From Methylocystis echinoides (GTDB lineage Bacteria; Pseudomonadota; Alphaproteobacteria; Rhizobiales; Beijerinckiaceae), in NCBI RefSeq assembly GCF_040687965.1, contig NZ_CP156084.1:1440501-1504500 (forward strand): a stretch of 64,000 nt of DNA. Direction: 5' to 3'. Positions 9,145-18,480 of this stretch are shown here, piece after piece. Below the pieces are notes generated by a model. The model saw only the letters and a program-made list of their open reading frames with translations, ran no database searches and was not told the DNA's origin. A program made the position numbers and the translations under genes. Every line of letters begins with the position of its first letter. Positions within the stretch are counted from its first letter, which is position 1.

Positions 9145-10112
9145 TTCGCCGGCGCGCCCTGGAATTTCGAGAACACCATGTCCGGCGCCGAAAGATTGTG
9201 GCGCGACGGCAGATGGCGGCCGACCCAGACTTCCGTGGCGCTGGCGCCGGGAAAGTCGATGACCGGCGCCTCCTCCCAGCCCTTGCCGCGCTTGGAGCGC
9301 CACGCGACGATGGCGGCGTCGCTCATCGTCTCCATGGCGTACATGGAGCGCAGCGCCGCGAAGGGCCGCCCGCCCGGCATGGCGTCGCTGAAGGAGATAT
9401 CGAGCGTCAGCCGCTCCTGATCGATGCTTTTCAACGCCAGCCGCGCCTCGCCGCCGCGCTTGAACTTCAGGGAGAAGCTGCGTGACGCCGGATCGAAGGC
9501 GATCTCCTCGAGAGCGACCATCGGGCGTTCCTGCGTCTCCACGGGACCGACGAGGAAGGAAGAGCCATAGGCCGTCCAGCGCATATCCTCGAAGGGCAGC
9601 GGCCGCGCGCGCCAGTAGCCGTCGGGAGGATAGAAGACCATGATCTCCTCGGCGCGCTCGCGATACCACATCCAGAACTGCACCAGATGGAACCCCTGCT
9701 CGACCGTGTCGCCGACGCGGATCGGCACGTCGTTCTGCCGCCAGAAGGAGGGGAACGTATAGCCGGTCATCCAGAATTCCGGCGTCTCCCAGAAGGTGCG
9801 CCGGCGCGCCTGAGCGAAGAATTTCGGATCATGCGAGAGATCGCAGCTCGACCAGTCCGGGGCCCAGCGGTCGGAGACGATGGTGTTGATATAGGAAGGG
9901 TGCACCGCCTGGATTTGCAGGCTGCGAATCCGCGCCGAGACGAAGTCGAGTTCGATATTGTCCTTTTCGGCGCAAAGCTCGGGCACGGACCTGTTGTCGA
10001 CGCGGACCTGAAGCTCGTCGAGAAGCTCCTGCGTGGAGGGTTGCGCGAGGGCGGGCGAGGCGGCGAGCGCGCCGGCGCCCATGAGAAAGCGGCGGCGATC
10101 GAATGCGGTCAA
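9141..10112 (-). CDS. Tat-exported protein of unknown function
   Basis: The protein opens TAFDRRRFLMGAGALAASPALAQ, a classic twin-arginine signal with an A-x-A cleavage site, followed by about 300 mostly soluble residues rich in Trp and aromatic residues (for example FWMTGYTFPSFW, VQFWMWYRERAEE). I do not recognise a catalytic family; it is not a periplasmic glucan synthase by length or motifs. I set the start at a TTG (10110-10112) just before the Tat motif; an ATG at 10081-10083 would remove the twin arginines. Much longer open-frame extensions overlap the upstream gene and look non-coding. Its operon position suggests a periplasmic role in glycan handling. Confidence 0.6.
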   Translation of the reverse strand: MTAFDRRRFLMGAGALAASPALAQPSTQELLDELQVRVDNRSVPELCAEKDNIELDFVSARIRSLQIQAVHPSYINTIVSDRWAPDWSSCDLSHDPKFFAQARRRTFWETPEFWMTGYTFPSFWRQNDVPIRVGDTVEQGFHLVQFWMWYRERAEEIMVFYPPDGYWRARPLPFEDMRWTAYGSSFLVGPVETQERPMVALEEIAFDPASRSFSLKFKRGGEARLALKSIDQERLTLDISFSDAMPGGRPFAALRSMYAMETMSDAAIVAWRSKRGKGWEEAPVIDFPGASATEVWVGRHLPSRHNLSAPDMVFSKFQGAPAK

Positions 10113-10155
10113 GGTTTTCGTCCCGTTTCCAAAGGTGACCGGAAAGTCGCCGTCT

Positions 10156-11967
10156 CTATTCCACGGGTCTGAGGGCGAAAACAAGGAGCGGCGCGCCATC
10201 CGGCGAAAGTCGCTCCAGCCAGAGGGGAGCCTCGCCGCGCTCGAGCATGGCGGCAAGCCCCGCGGGCGCGGCCGTCGCGAGCGGCGAGGGCTCGCCCGTC
10301 GCCGCGCACCACAAGACGAGCCCCGCCCCCGCCCTGCGCGCGAGACCCTCGGCCTTCTCCGGCGGGGCGAGGAAAATATCCGCGGCGATCCGGTTGCCGT
10401 GGTTGTTGCGGTGATAGGGCGCGGCGAAAACGCTGTGCGCCGTATGCGCGAGGACATGGCTGCCGAGGCTGAACGACGCAAGCACGCGGGACGGCGGCAA
10501 TGTGGCGAGAAAGTCGAAGGCGTGCGGCTTCAGGCAGGCGCGCTCGCCCCCCGGCCCGGCCGCCTCGCTCGAGGACAGGGCGAGGGCGAGGCCAATGGGG
10601 GAGACGAGGGCGCAGACGACGCCGACGAGCGCGGCGCGCAGGGCGGACGCGACCTCCAAGGGCGCAAGGACGCGGACGATCGCCGCGGCCAGCGGCGCCA
10701 TGGCCAGCGGGGTCGCCGAGGAGAAGACGCGTATCTGCCACATCCCGGCGGCGAGGCCGACGCCGATGGCGCCGGCGACGAGGAGCCAGCGCCGGCGCGC
10801 CAGCCCGTGGGCGAACCCGGCAAAGGCGAGGGCGCAGCAAAGCCCCAGGGCGACAGGCAGGGCGACGGCGACAGAGGCGCCCGGGCTCTTTGCGAAGATG
10901 GAGGAGAGCGACAGCGCCTCGGTCACATGGGCGAGCCAAAGCTGCCGCAGCAAAGGATCGAGGCCGCCGAGCGGATCGCCCAGACAGTGCGGCGCGACGA
11001 GGAGCGGTCCGGCGAGACTGGCCGCGCCCGCGACGAGGAGGACGCCCGCGCGGGCGCGGGCGGTCGCGAGCTGCGGCGCAAGCGCCGCCAGGACGAGGAG
11101 GGCGAGGCCGCCGGCGAGGATCGCCGCGAGATGCACGATCGAAAATGCGTCGCAGGCCAGCTGCAGATAGGCGGCGCGCGGGACGGTCGCGACGTAAAGC
11201 GCCGGGAAGGCGACGAGCGCGCCGGCGGCGAAGCAAAGGAGCTGGGCGCGCGCCGCCGCGCCGTCGCGGACGAACAGCAGCGCCGGCGCAGACGCCATCA
11301 CAATGAAAAAGGGCAAGTTCTCCAGGCTGATCGCCAGGGACAGCGCCATCAACGCGGCGCAGACGGCGAGGCGCGGCGCCTGGCGCGGGTCGAGGCCCTG
11401 CAGCAGGAAACACAGCGCCGCCAGGAGCGTTACGATCTGGGGCGCGTGATGGTCGATACGGCCGGGCGCAAACTGGAGGAACATGGGGCCGGAGAGCGCC
11501 GTCAGCCAGATCGCCGCATGACGCGTCGCCGCGCCTGACAGGAGCGCGGCGAGCCAACCCGCAAGCGCGAGAAGCGCGGCGAGAAGCGCGAAGGGAAAAA
11601 CGAGGCGCGTCGCGCGCTCGGCGAATTCGGGGGAGAGGAAGGCGCGGAAAGCGAGAGTCAAACCGGCGAGCGGAACGTCGACGACGCGCGACCAGTGCGT
11701 GATCTGGCCCGATGGCGGATCGAGCCGATAGGCGGTGAGATCGAACCAGCCCTGGCCGGCGAGAAAGTCGCGCAGCTGAACGGCGCGCATGGCGTCGTCG
11801 GAGTCGAAAAAAGCGCCGGCGCCCCAGACCGCCTCGATCTGTGGAAAGACGAGCAGCGCCGCGCAGGAAAGCAGGGCTGCAATCATAAGGACGGAGAGGG
11901 AGCGGTCCCCGCCAGATGACACGCGGGGGGATTCGCTCGGATTGCCGGTCGGCGCGGATGCAAGCAT
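10156..11967 (-). CDS. STT3/GT-C-like polytopic membrane glycosyltransferase
   Basis: This 603-residue protein has about a dozen hydrophobic helices. After the first helix is a DSDDAMR motif (residues 55-61), then RDFLAGQGWFD and HWSR (91-94), and later GRIDHHAPQ with DHH at 172-174. An acidic first external loop followed by a DHH motif resembles the STT3/PglB/AglB branch of GT-C enzymes, which use polyprenyl-linked sugars and transfer them outside the membrane. The start at 11967 has AGAAGG seven bases upstream; longer extensions run into the upstream gene. The substrate is unknown. STT3-like is my inference; a generic GT-C fold is the safer call. Confidence 0.65.
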   Translation of the reverse strand: MLASAPTGNPSESPRVSSGGDRSLSVLMIAALLSCAALLVFPQIEAVWGAGAFFDSDDAMRAVQLRDFLAGQGWFDLTAYRLDPPSGQITHWSRVVDVPLAGLTLAFRAFLSPEFAERATRLVFPFALLAALLALAGWLAALLSGAATRHAAIWLTALSGPMFLQFAPGRIDHHAPQIVTLLAALCFLLQGLDPRQAPRLAVCAALMALSLAISLENLPFFIVMASAPALLFVRDGAAARAQLLCFAAGALVAFPALYVATVPRAAYLQLACDAFSIVHLAAILAGGLALLVLAALAPQLATARARAGVLLVAGAASLAGPLLVAPHCLGDPLGGLDPLLRQLWLAHVTEALSLSSIFAKSPGASVAVALPVALGLCCALAFAGFAHGLARRRWLLVAGAIGVGLAAGMWQIRVFSSATPLAMAPLAAAIVRVLAPLEVASALRAALVGVVCALVSPIGLALALSSSEAAGPGGERACLKPHAFDFLATLPPSRVLASFSLGSHVLAHTAHSVFAAPYHRNNHGNRIAADIFLAPPEKAEGLARRAGAGLVLWCAATGEPSPLATAAPAGLAAMLERGEAPLWLERLSPDGAPLLVFALRPVE

Positions 11968-11983
11968 GATCGACCTTCTTCGC

Positions 11984-13537
11984 CTATTTCCCCTCCATGA
12001 GCGCAAAGCCCGGCCAACATTGGCGCTGCTCGATCTCCAACCGGCGCCCCTGCGTGCTGACGAGCCAGGCCGGCGCTTTCTCGACATGCGCGAGATAATT
12101 GGAGGGCAGCGGATAGGAAAGAATTTTGCCGGTCGCCGTCAGCAGATTGCAGTCGTTGATTTCATACGGCGGATCGGAAAGCGCGCGCCTGATTTCCATC
12201 GTGGCGGTCATCGCGGACGCCATCACGATCGCCAGCGTCGCGACTGCATAGGCGCGGCGACCGTCGATCAGGCGCGGCGCCACCTCCGCAAAGATGACCC
12301 CGAGTAGGAACATCGGCGTCAAAATCCCACGCATCGCCATCTCATTGTCGAGCGACGTCGCGCCGAACCGATAGAGAGGAAAAAGAACGAGGATGACGCC
12401 AACGGCGAAAAAGGTCGGTTTGAGCCGATCGGGGATTTCCTTTCGCGCCAGCAGCAACAGCCATAACTGAGGAAGGCCGAAGACAAGCGCCAGCGGATAC
12501 CAGAGGAAGAAGCTCTGTTTCTCGAAAAGCCAGCCCCTACTGAGCGTCGCCGCGTCGAGAGAGAAATAGGCGAGAAGCGGCAGCATGAAAGCGCCCCCCA
12601 GCGCTGCGACCGCCGTGCGTGGTCGCAAGAGCGCCGGAGAGAGACTTTTCCAGCCGGCGGCCAGAAGCAGGGGCGCCGCGCCGATCAACGAAAGCGGCGA
12701 CCAGAACAACAGGATAATCGAACTGATCGCCAAGATTGCAATATCGATTTCCCGTCCCATGCGGAGGAGGCATAACGTCCCGATCATCCAGCCGGAGAAA
12801 GCGTGGTTGGGGGCCCAAAAGAGTTGAGGCAGCTGCGCCCAAAACGAAGCCAACGGGTTCCAGAACATGAAGTGCGGGTGAACGACCTCACCCTTCAACA
12901 GACATTGGACCAGCTGCGGGACGGCGTCCATCGGACCGGACATGAGGAAGAGCGCCAGGAAACGCAGCTTCAATCCACTGGTGAGAGAGGCGAGCAGATA
13001 AAAAATCGCGCCGAACAGGAACGCATTCTGCAAGAGCAGGGCGAGATGCGCGGCCCTGAGCCCATAGGCCCAGCCGATCGCCGCCGGCGCCATATACATG
13101 GCAAGCGGCGCGCGCAAGACGAAATCCGCGCCCTGATAGCGATAAAGCACCGGGAACTTGTTGTTGACGAGATCGGCGAGCACCGCGTCGCGCGTGTACC
13201 AATCCCATGTGGCGTAGAAGAGATGGTCTTCGCCGCCCAGCAGGCAAAGCGCAAGGCTTATCGCCAGACAGCCTGCGTAAAGCGAGAAATCGAGCGGCGC
13301 GGAAAGGCGTTCGCCGGGCGCCCAACCCCAGAGGATCAGGGCGGCGATGAGAGCCCCGCCCGTCAACAGGCTCGCGGCGGCGAGTGGTTGCAGGAAAATC
13401 GCGAAGATGGCGATCGGCGCCAAAGCGCAAAGCAGGGTCGCCTTGACGAGGCCGGCGTTGCTTACGCGTAGCCGCCGCAGCGTCGCCGGGCGCTCGAGGT
13501 CCGGCCAGGGACGTTCCCGTGAGACAATATCGCTCAT
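11984..13537 (-). CDS. Polytopic membrane protein of unknown function, GT-C-like
   Basis: The 517-residue protein has about eleven hydrophobic segments and a soluble C-terminal end. A loop after the third helix contains DWYTRDAVLADLVNNKFP followed by RYQGADFVLRAP, reminiscent of the acidic external loop of GT-C sugar transferases, but I cannot place it in a named family. It lies 17 bp upstream of the STT3-like gene and 44 bp downstream of gtrA-like, on the same strand. I start at ATG 13537; a TTG three codons upstream is possible. Codon use and composition resemble its neighbours. Confidence 0.6.
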   Translation of the reverse strand: MSDIVSRERPWPDLERPATLRRLRVSNAGLVKATLLCALAPIAIFAIFLQPLAAASLLTGGALIAALILWGWAPGERLSAPLDFSLYAGCLAISLALCLLGGEDHLFYATWDWYTRDAVLADLVNNKFPVLYRYQGADFVLRAPLAMYMAPAAIGWAYGLRAAHLALLLQNAFLFGAIFYLLASLTSGLKLRFLALFLMSGPMDAVPQLVQCLLKGEVVHPHFMFWNPLASFWAQLPQLFWAPNHAFSGWMIGTLCLLRMGREIDIAILAISSIILLFWSPLSLIGAAPLLLAAGWKSLSPALLRPRTAVAALGGAFMLPLLAYFSLDAATLSRGWLFEKQSFFLWYPLALVFGLPQLWLLLLARKEIPDRLKPTFFAVGVILVLFPLYRFGATSLDNEMAMRGILTPMFLLGVIFAEVAPRLIDGRRAYAVATLAIVMASAMTATMEIRRALSDPPYEINDCNLLTATGKILSYPLPSNYLAHVEKAPAWLVSTQGRRLEIEQRQCWPGFALMEGK

Positions 13538-13580
13538 CGCAAGCACTCGTCGAAAAGGGTCGCGTCCCAGCCAGAGCGTT

Positions 13581-14030
13581 TCAAGGCGCCGTCTTGAACA
13601 GCAGGCTGCGGCGCGAGACGAAATTGAACAGGAACACCACGCCGGCCGTCGCCGCCTTCGCGATTGTCAGCGGGAAGGCGAGGCGCGCCACGAAAAGATG
13701 CATGAGGCCCTCGGTCAGCAGCAGGCCGACGACGCCGGTCGTGAAGAAACCGACGACTTCGACGTGCGGCGCGCGCCGGCGCCTTCCCTCGAAGACGTAG
13801 CGGACACTGAGCGAATAGATCAGCGCGAGTCCGGCGAGAAAGCCCGCCGCGGCGGCGTGCAGATAATCGACGCCGAAGCTTTTCGTCAGGATCATGAGGA
13901 CGCCGTAATCCAGCGCGAGCGCCCCCAGGCTCGCCGCCCCGTAACGAAACATGTCGCGCAGGAACCGCAGGAGTCGCGCCGGCGCGAAGCGTGTGGAAAG
14001 CGCCCCTTGGGCGTCGGCGAAAGGCGACAT
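13581..14030 (-). CDS. GtrA family membrane protein
   Basis: GtrA proteins are four-helix membrane proteins thought to move or assist polyprenyl-phosphate-linked sugars in glycan modification. This 149-residue protein has four hydrophobic segments, the first with RYGAASLGALALDYGVL and the last ending FLFNFVSRRSLLF, both typical of the family. The ATG at 14030 sits 2 bases after the stop of the upstream oxidoreductase; a GTG at 14036 overlaps that stop as GTGA and could be used instead. A partner GtrB-type sugar transferase is not in this operon. Confidence 0.85.
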   Translation of the reverse strand: MSPFADAQGALSTRFAPARLLRFLRDMFRYGAASLGALALDYGVLMILTKSFGVDYLHAAAAGFLAGLALIYSLSVRYVFEGRRRRAPHVEVVGFFTTGVVGLLLTEGLMHLFVARLAFPLTIAKAATAGVVFLFNFVSRRSLLFKTAP

Positions 14031-14032
14031 GG

Positions 14033-15526
14033 TCACGCCACCCTGCGCGGAACCAGGCGCTCGCTCGACAGCGCTTCCTCCGCCCCCGAGACGCCGGCCT
14101 CGGAATATTCGGCGTCCTCGTTGACCTGCCAGACGTCGAAAAGCTCTTCGTCGCGGACGACGTTGAGCGCGGCGAGCATGCCGGTCATCATCGCGTGGTC
14201 CTGATTATTGTATTTGTGCATCCCGTTGCGGCCGATCGGATGCAGCGTGGGAAAGCGCGTCGCGATCTCGCGGCGAATGGCCTCGACGTTTTGCGCGTAA
14301 GCCTCGTCATAAACGGGATAGGCCTTCGCCTGACGCACGACGCAGGCGTCGGTCACGTCGTCGGGCGCCATCAAGCCGATCTGCCCGATCTCGCGCTTGG
14401 CGAGGTCAATCAGGTCTTCGTCGCGCGCCGACCAGAGGCCGTCGCCCTCGAAGCAAAAATATTCGAGGCCGAGGCAGGTGGAGACCCCGTCGGGGATCAT
14501 CTCCGGCGACCAGCTGCGAAAATTCTGCACGCGCCCAACCTTCACCGAAGGATCGTGAATGTAGATCCAGTTGTCGGGCAACTCCTGCTGCGGCCGGCCG
14601 ATCAGCACCACAGTGAGAAAGTCGCGATAGGCGAGCGCGCGCGCGTTGAAGAGGCTCAAGGGCGTCGGCGTGATCGCGTTCACGAGATCGCGCAGCGGCG
14701 CCGAAGACATCACATGGCGGGCGTGGAAAACCTCGATCGCGCCAGTGCTGTCCGTCGCGCTCACCGTCCAGAGCTTCGCGCTCTCGTCATAGGCGAGCGA
14801 CTCGACGCGGCGCCCCATCAACAACCGGCCGCCCATGTCCTGCATCTTGCGGGCGCAGGCGTCCCACATCATGCCGGGACCGCGGCGCGGATATCGGAAG
14901 GATTCGATCAGGGTCTTCGCGCCTGGCTCCCCGCCCCGGCGCAGGCCGAGCGAGCGGCGCAGGCCGTCGGCGATCGCCGCGCCGAGCGAGAGGCCCTTGA
15001 TGCGCTGCGCCGCCCAATCGGCGGAAATCTCGTCGCAGCCCATGCCCCACACTTTTTCCGTGTAGGTCTTGAAGAAAATGCCGAAGAGCCGCTCGCCGAA
15101 CTGATTGCGCACCCACGCGTGGAAGGTGCGCGGCGATTTGACGGGAAAGGCTTTCGCATAGGCGAAGGAGGCCATGCAGAGGGCGCTCTCGACGAGGCCG
15201 AGATTTTTGAGCGCCTCGAAGGCTTTCAGCGGATAGGCGTAAAACTTGCCCCGGTAGTAGATGCGCGAGAGACGCGGCCTTTCGAGAAAATCATCCGGCA
15301 GGATTTCGTTCCAGAGATCGACGATCTCCTTCGACTTCGAAAAGAAGCGATGGCCGCCGATGTCGAACAGAAAGCCCTTGTAGCTCGCCGTGCGGGAGAT
15401 GCCGCCGACATAGACCGGGTCCTGCTCCAGCACGAGCGCGCCGCGCCCCTGCTTCGCCAAAGTGTAGGCCGCGGTGAGGCCCGCCGGGCCCGCGCCGATG
15501 ATGATCGTCTCGATGATGTCGCCCAT
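14033..15526 (-). CDS. FAD-dependent oxidoreductase, UDP-galactopyranose mutase/amine oxidase-like
   Basis: The 497-residue protein begins with a dinucleotide-binding motif, IIIGAGPAGLTAAYTLA (about residues 8-24), followed by VGGISRT and FDIGGHRFFSKS, which are shared by UDP-galactopyranose mutases and protoporphyrinogen-oxidase-like flavoenzymes. A KVWGMGCDEISADWAAQRI segment is typical of the versions found in polysaccharide clusters. It is the first gene of the minus-strand six-gene operon, directly coupled to gtrA. It may isomerise or oxidise a nucleotide- or lipid-linked sugar. The exact substrate cannot be read from the sequence. Confidence 0.75.
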   Translation of the reverse strand: MGDIIETIIIGAGPAGLTAAYTLAKQGRGALVLEQDPVYVGGISRTASYKGFLFDIGGHRFFSKSKEIVDLWNEILPDDFLERPRLSRIYYRGKFYAYPLKAFEALKNLGLVESALCMASFAYAKAFPVKSPRTFHAWVRNQFGERLFGIFFKTYTEKVWGMGCDEISADWAAQRIKGLSLGAAIADGLRRSLGLRRGGEPGAKTLIESFRYPRRGPGMMWDACARKMQDMGGRLLMGRRVESLAYDESAKLWTVSATDSTGAIEVFHARHVMSSAPLRDLVNAITPTPLSLFNARALAYRDFLTVVLIGRPQQELPDNWIYIHDPSVKVGRVQNFRSWSPEMIPDGVSTCLGLEYFCFEGDGLWSARDEDLIDLAKREIGQIGLMAPDDVTDACVVRQAKAYPVYDEAYAQNVEAIRREIATRFPTLHPIGRNGMHKYNNQDHAMMTGMLAALNVVRDEELFDVWQVNEDAEYSEAGVSGAEEALSSERLVPRRVA

Positions 15527-15648
15527 GCTGGCCCTGAGGGCCTCGCGATTGACGCCGAGGCCGCTGTTCCCCGCGGAGCCACAATGGCTACGCTCCAGCC
15601 TTACTCTGGGCAGTCAAGGTTAAGACAAGCTTACGCTTCGGGCCGCTT

Positions 15649-16227
15649 TCAGTAGAACGGCAGCATGGGATGCGCCTGCCAGCCGCGCACGGTCCCGCGC
15701 GGGAGATGGCGAAGCGGCGCATAGGCGAGGGCATGGCCATGGCCGTGACGCAGGCTGGCGTAGCGGGCGGCGTTGGGACGCTGCGTCTTGGCGTAGCGGG
15801 TGGCGCGCGCCGGCGGCGCGCCGGTGATCGAAATGCTGCCGCCCTCGGCCTGCACGATCTCATAGAGGCGTTTCGCGTTCCCCGGCGAAAGGCGGACGCA
15901 GCCATGCGACGCCGGCCGGCCGAGAGCGCCCGTGGCATAGGTGCCGTGGATGGCGTAGCCGCCTCGGAAAAAGATCGAGTAAGGCATTGGCGACATGTGG
16001 TATTTTCGTGAATAATGCATGAGCTGCATGCCGGTCGGGGCATAGGAGCCGCGCGGCGTGTAATAGCCGGCGCGGGCGGTCGAGACCGGCCAGACATAGC
16101 TGCCCGCGCCGGACTCGACGCGCATGGTCTGGGTCGAAAGATCGATGTGAATATTGGCGGTGGCGTGGGCGGCGCCGAGCGAGGCGAAGAGCGCGGCCAG
16201 CACGAAAAAGACAAGTTTGAAACGCAT
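15649..16227 (-). CDS. L,D-transpeptidase (YkuD domain)
   Basis: This exported 192-residue enzyme forms or edits 3-3 crosslinks in peptidoglycan or anchors proteins to it. It has a cleavable signal peptide ending near AHATA and the YkuD catalytic region: IHGTYATGALGRPASHGCVRL, in two parts (HGTYATG and SHGCVRLS, the Cys being the nucleophile). The domain starts directly after the signal peptide with a short beta strand NIHIDLSTQTM. A His- and Arg-rich C-terminal stretch (RHGHGHALAYAPLRH) is unusual. It is transcribed divergently from mepA, another murein hydrolase. Confidence 0.9.
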   Translation of the reverse strand: MRFKLVFFVLAALFASLGAAHATANIHIDLSTQTMRVESGAGSYVWPVSTARAGYYTPRGSYAPTGMQLMHYSRKYHMSPMPYSIFFRGGYAIHGTYATGALGRPASHGCVRLSPGNAKRLYEIVQAEGGSISITGAPPARATRYAKTQRPNAARYASLRHGHGHALAYAPLRHLPRGTVRGWQAHPMLPFY

Positions 16228-16370
16228 GAGAGACGCTCCGACACAATACTTATTGCCGAGATTGTGGCGCCCCCGCGCGCAGCCGGCAATATAAATGAAA
16301 CGTTAGGGTTGACGCTGGACGATGGCGTCGCCTGCGGACGTCTAGCAACAGGCTCAACGGCACGATCACC

Positions 16371-17282
16371 ATGCGCGCATCGACACTCGCGATCTTTCTA
16401 GCGGCGATGGGGATTTTCGCCGCTGCGGCGCTCGCCCAGGAAAAAGGCACGCTCGATCCCAAGCCTTTGCCGCCGCTCGCGCATCCCTCCGACCCCGGGA
16501 CGCCGGCCAAGGAGCTGTTCGGACGCGCGCAGGACGGCGCGCCGCTCGACCCCAATCCCATCGGCTTCTATTCGCGCGGATGTCTCGCGGGCGGCGAGCA
16601 GCTGCCGTTCAACGGACCGCACTGGCAGGTCATGCGCTTGTCGCGCAACCGCAACTGGGGTCATCCGGTCCTCGTCAATTTTCTCGAGCGTTTCTCGGCC
16701 AAGGCGGCGCAGGCCTCCGGCTGGCCGGGCCTCTTGATCGGCGACATGTCGCAGCCGCGCGGCGGCCCCATGCTCACGGGCCACGCCTCGCATCAGATCG
16801 GGCTGGACGCGGACATCTGGCTCACGCCCATGCCGCAACGCGAGCTGACGCGCGCCGAGCGCGAGGAAATGTCGGCGACGGACGTCGTGCGCGAGGACCT
16901 GCTCGACATCCGGCCGGACGTGTGGAGCGAAGGGCATTTCGCCGTGATCCGCGCCGCCGCCCTGGAGCCCAGGGTGCAGCGGATCTTCGTCAATCCGGCG
17001 ATCAAGCGGGCCTTGTGCCGCGCCGCCGAGGGCGAATCCTGGATGCGCAAGGTGCGACCCATGTGGGGGCACAATTACCATTTCCACGTGCGACTGTTTT
17101 GCCCCGACGGGTCGAGCTGCAAGGACCAGGACGCGACGCCCACCGGCGACGGCTGCGACCAGTCGCTCGCCTGGTGGTTCACCGACGAGGCGTTGCACCC
17201 CAAGAAGTCGGGCAAGTCCTGGCCGCCGATGACCATGGCCGCGCTGCCGGACGCCTGTCGGGCGGTGCTGAAGGCGCAGTGA
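16371..17282 (+). CDS. mepA: Penicillin-insensitive murein endopeptidase
   Basis: MepA is a periplasmic zinc metallopeptidase that cuts D,D and L,D crosslinks of peptidoglycan. The 303-residue protein has a signal peptide ending at ALAQ and the family motifs [14 protein letters not shown] and [16 protein letters not shown], which hold the zinc-binding His and Asp residues. Paired cysteines late in the mature part agree with disulfides known in the family. It stands opposite the L,D-transpeptidase across a 143-bp gap, a sensible pairing for crosslink turnover. It converges with msrA with only 7 bp between the stops. Confidence 0.95.
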   Translation: MRASTLAIFLAAMGIFAAAALAQEKGTLDPKPLPPLAHPSDPGTPAKELFGRAQDGAPLDPNPIGFYSRGCLAGGEQLPFNGPHWQVMRLSRNRNWGHPVLVNFLERFSAKAAQASGWPGLLIGDMSQPRGGPMLTGHASHQIGLDADIWLTPMPQRELTRAEREEMSATDVVREDLLDIRPDVWSEGHFAVIRAAALEPRVQRIFVNPAIKRALCRAAEGESWMRKVRPMWGHNYHFHVRLFCPDGSSCKDQDATPTGDGCDQSLAWWFTDEALHPKKSGKSWPPMTMAALPDACRAVLKAQ

Positions 17283-17289
17283 CTCCGCG

Positions 17290-17940
17290 TCAGGCTCCGC
17301 CGGCGCCGACCGGGCAGGACACGCCGGTGCCGCCGAGCCCGCAATAGCCGCCGGGATTTTTGGCGAGATATTGCTGATGGTAGGCTTCGGCGTAATAGAA
17401 GGGCGGCGCCTGTTTGATCTCGGTTGTGATCGCGCCGTAGCCGGCCCCCGTCAATACGCGTTGGTACTCCGCCCGTGAGGCCTCGGCGGCCGCCAGCTGC
17501 TCGGGGTTCGAGACGTAAATCGCCGAGCGGTATTGCGTCCCGACGTCATTGCCCTGCCGCATCCCCTGGGTCGGATCGTGACTTTCCCAAAAAAGCTTCA
17601 GAAGCTGCTCGAACGAGATCGCCGTTGGGAAATAGACGACGCGCACGACCTCGGCGTGACCGGTGCGTCCGGAACAGACGTCCTCATAGGTGGGGTTTTT
17701 CGTCGTCCCGCCGGCATAGCCGACCGCCGTGACATAGACGGCCTCCCCCGCCTGCCAGAATTTGCGCTCGGCCCCCCAGAAGCAGCCCAGGCCGAACAAC
17801 GCCTCCTGCGTCCCGACCGGAAACGGCGGGTCGAGCGGATGGCCGTTCACAAAATGCCGGGCGCCATGTGGAACAGGCGTCTCGCGGTCCGGCAGGGGAG
17901 CGAGTCGGCGGGCGAGGTCGAGCTTGTCGAAAAGAGCCAT
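17290..17940 (-). CDS. msrA: Peptide-methionine (S)-S-oxide reductase
   Basis: MsrA reduces methionine-S-sulfoxide in proteins. From the ATG at 17940 the protein is 216 residues, with the catalytic motif GLGCFWGAE (Cys at residue 53), an EVVRV segment, and a C-terminal tail [10 protein letters not shown] that holds recycling cysteines. An in-frame extension of 24 codons lacks a ribosome binding site and overlaps the neighbouring gene. The N-terminal 40 residues before the catalytic domain match the longer type of MsrA seen in Proteobacteria. Confidence 0.94.
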   Translation of the reverse strand: MALFDKLDLARRLAPLPDRETPVPHGARHFVNGHPLDPPFPVGTQEALFGLGCFWGAERKFWQAGEAVYVTAVGYAGGTTKNPTYEDVCSGRTGHAEVVRVVYFPTAISFEQLLKLFWESHDPTQGMRQGNDVGTQYRSAIYVSNPEQLAAAEASRAEYQRVLTGAGYGAITTEIKQAPPFYYAEAYHQQYLAKNPGGYCGLGGTGVSCPVGAGGA

Positions 17941-17962
17941 GCCAGAAGAGATAAGCGCGGTT

Positions 17963-18280
17963 TCAGCGGCGCCAATAGCGATTGGCGGCTTCCTGCTTGT
18001 GGCTGAAGACAATGAGCAGCGCGCCGACGCCGCCGAGGGTGACGCTGACCGGCAGCAGCATCGCCGTCGACATGACCGAATCCCACAGGAAAGCGGATTT
18101 CCCGGCGAGACTCGTTTCGACCGAGCGATAAAGCGCGGGCACGGCCTCGGCGAGCCCCTTGCGCAGCGTGGTGACCAGCAACTGGCCGCCGGCGATCGAG
18201 CGGGTGCCGTCGACGATGAGGGCGATGAACCCCCCCGCCAGCAGCAGCAGACCGAGAAAACGGGTCAGAAGGCGCAGCAT
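17963..18280 (-). CDS. Small two-helix inner-membrane protein, unknown function
   Basis: The predicted 105-residue protein starts [20 protein letters not shown], a first hydrophobic helix, has a soluble middle of about 40 residues ([14 protein letters not shown] and [16 protein letters not shown]), then a second hydrophobic helix and a short basic tail ending NRYWRR. I do not know its function. It lies 22 bp upstream of msrA on the same strand and may be cotranscribed with it. A start ten codons further upstream (18310) is possible. Confidence 0.6.
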   Translation of the reverse strand: MLRLLTRFLGLLLLAGGFIALIVDGTRSIAGGQLLVTTLRKGLAEAVPALYRSVETSLAGKSAFLWDSVMSTAMLLPVSVTLGGVGALLIVFSHKQEAANRYWRR

Positions 18281-18480
18281 ATCTTCAAAACCATTGGCTC
18301 CAGAAACCATAAGCGCCAGGCCCGCGACTGTCTACGCCTTGCACACGCCTTGAGCAGAAGCTCGGCTTTTTGTCGAAGCATTAACCCTAATGGTTTTCTT
18401 ATTGCGCTTGGAGTGAGGGGCGATCGAGCGGCGCGAACGTCCCGTCGGACTGAGGGAGCCAGGGCTCCGCGGGTAGGATC

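Noticed and set aside
9141-10481. Periplasmic glucan (MdoG/OpgG) biosynthesis protein and a 446-residue length
   Set aside because: The mature part is only about 300 residues and lacks motifs I associate with the 500-residue MdoG family. The upstream 120 codons overlap the neighbouring gene and have the Arg/Ser-rich composition of a shadow frame.
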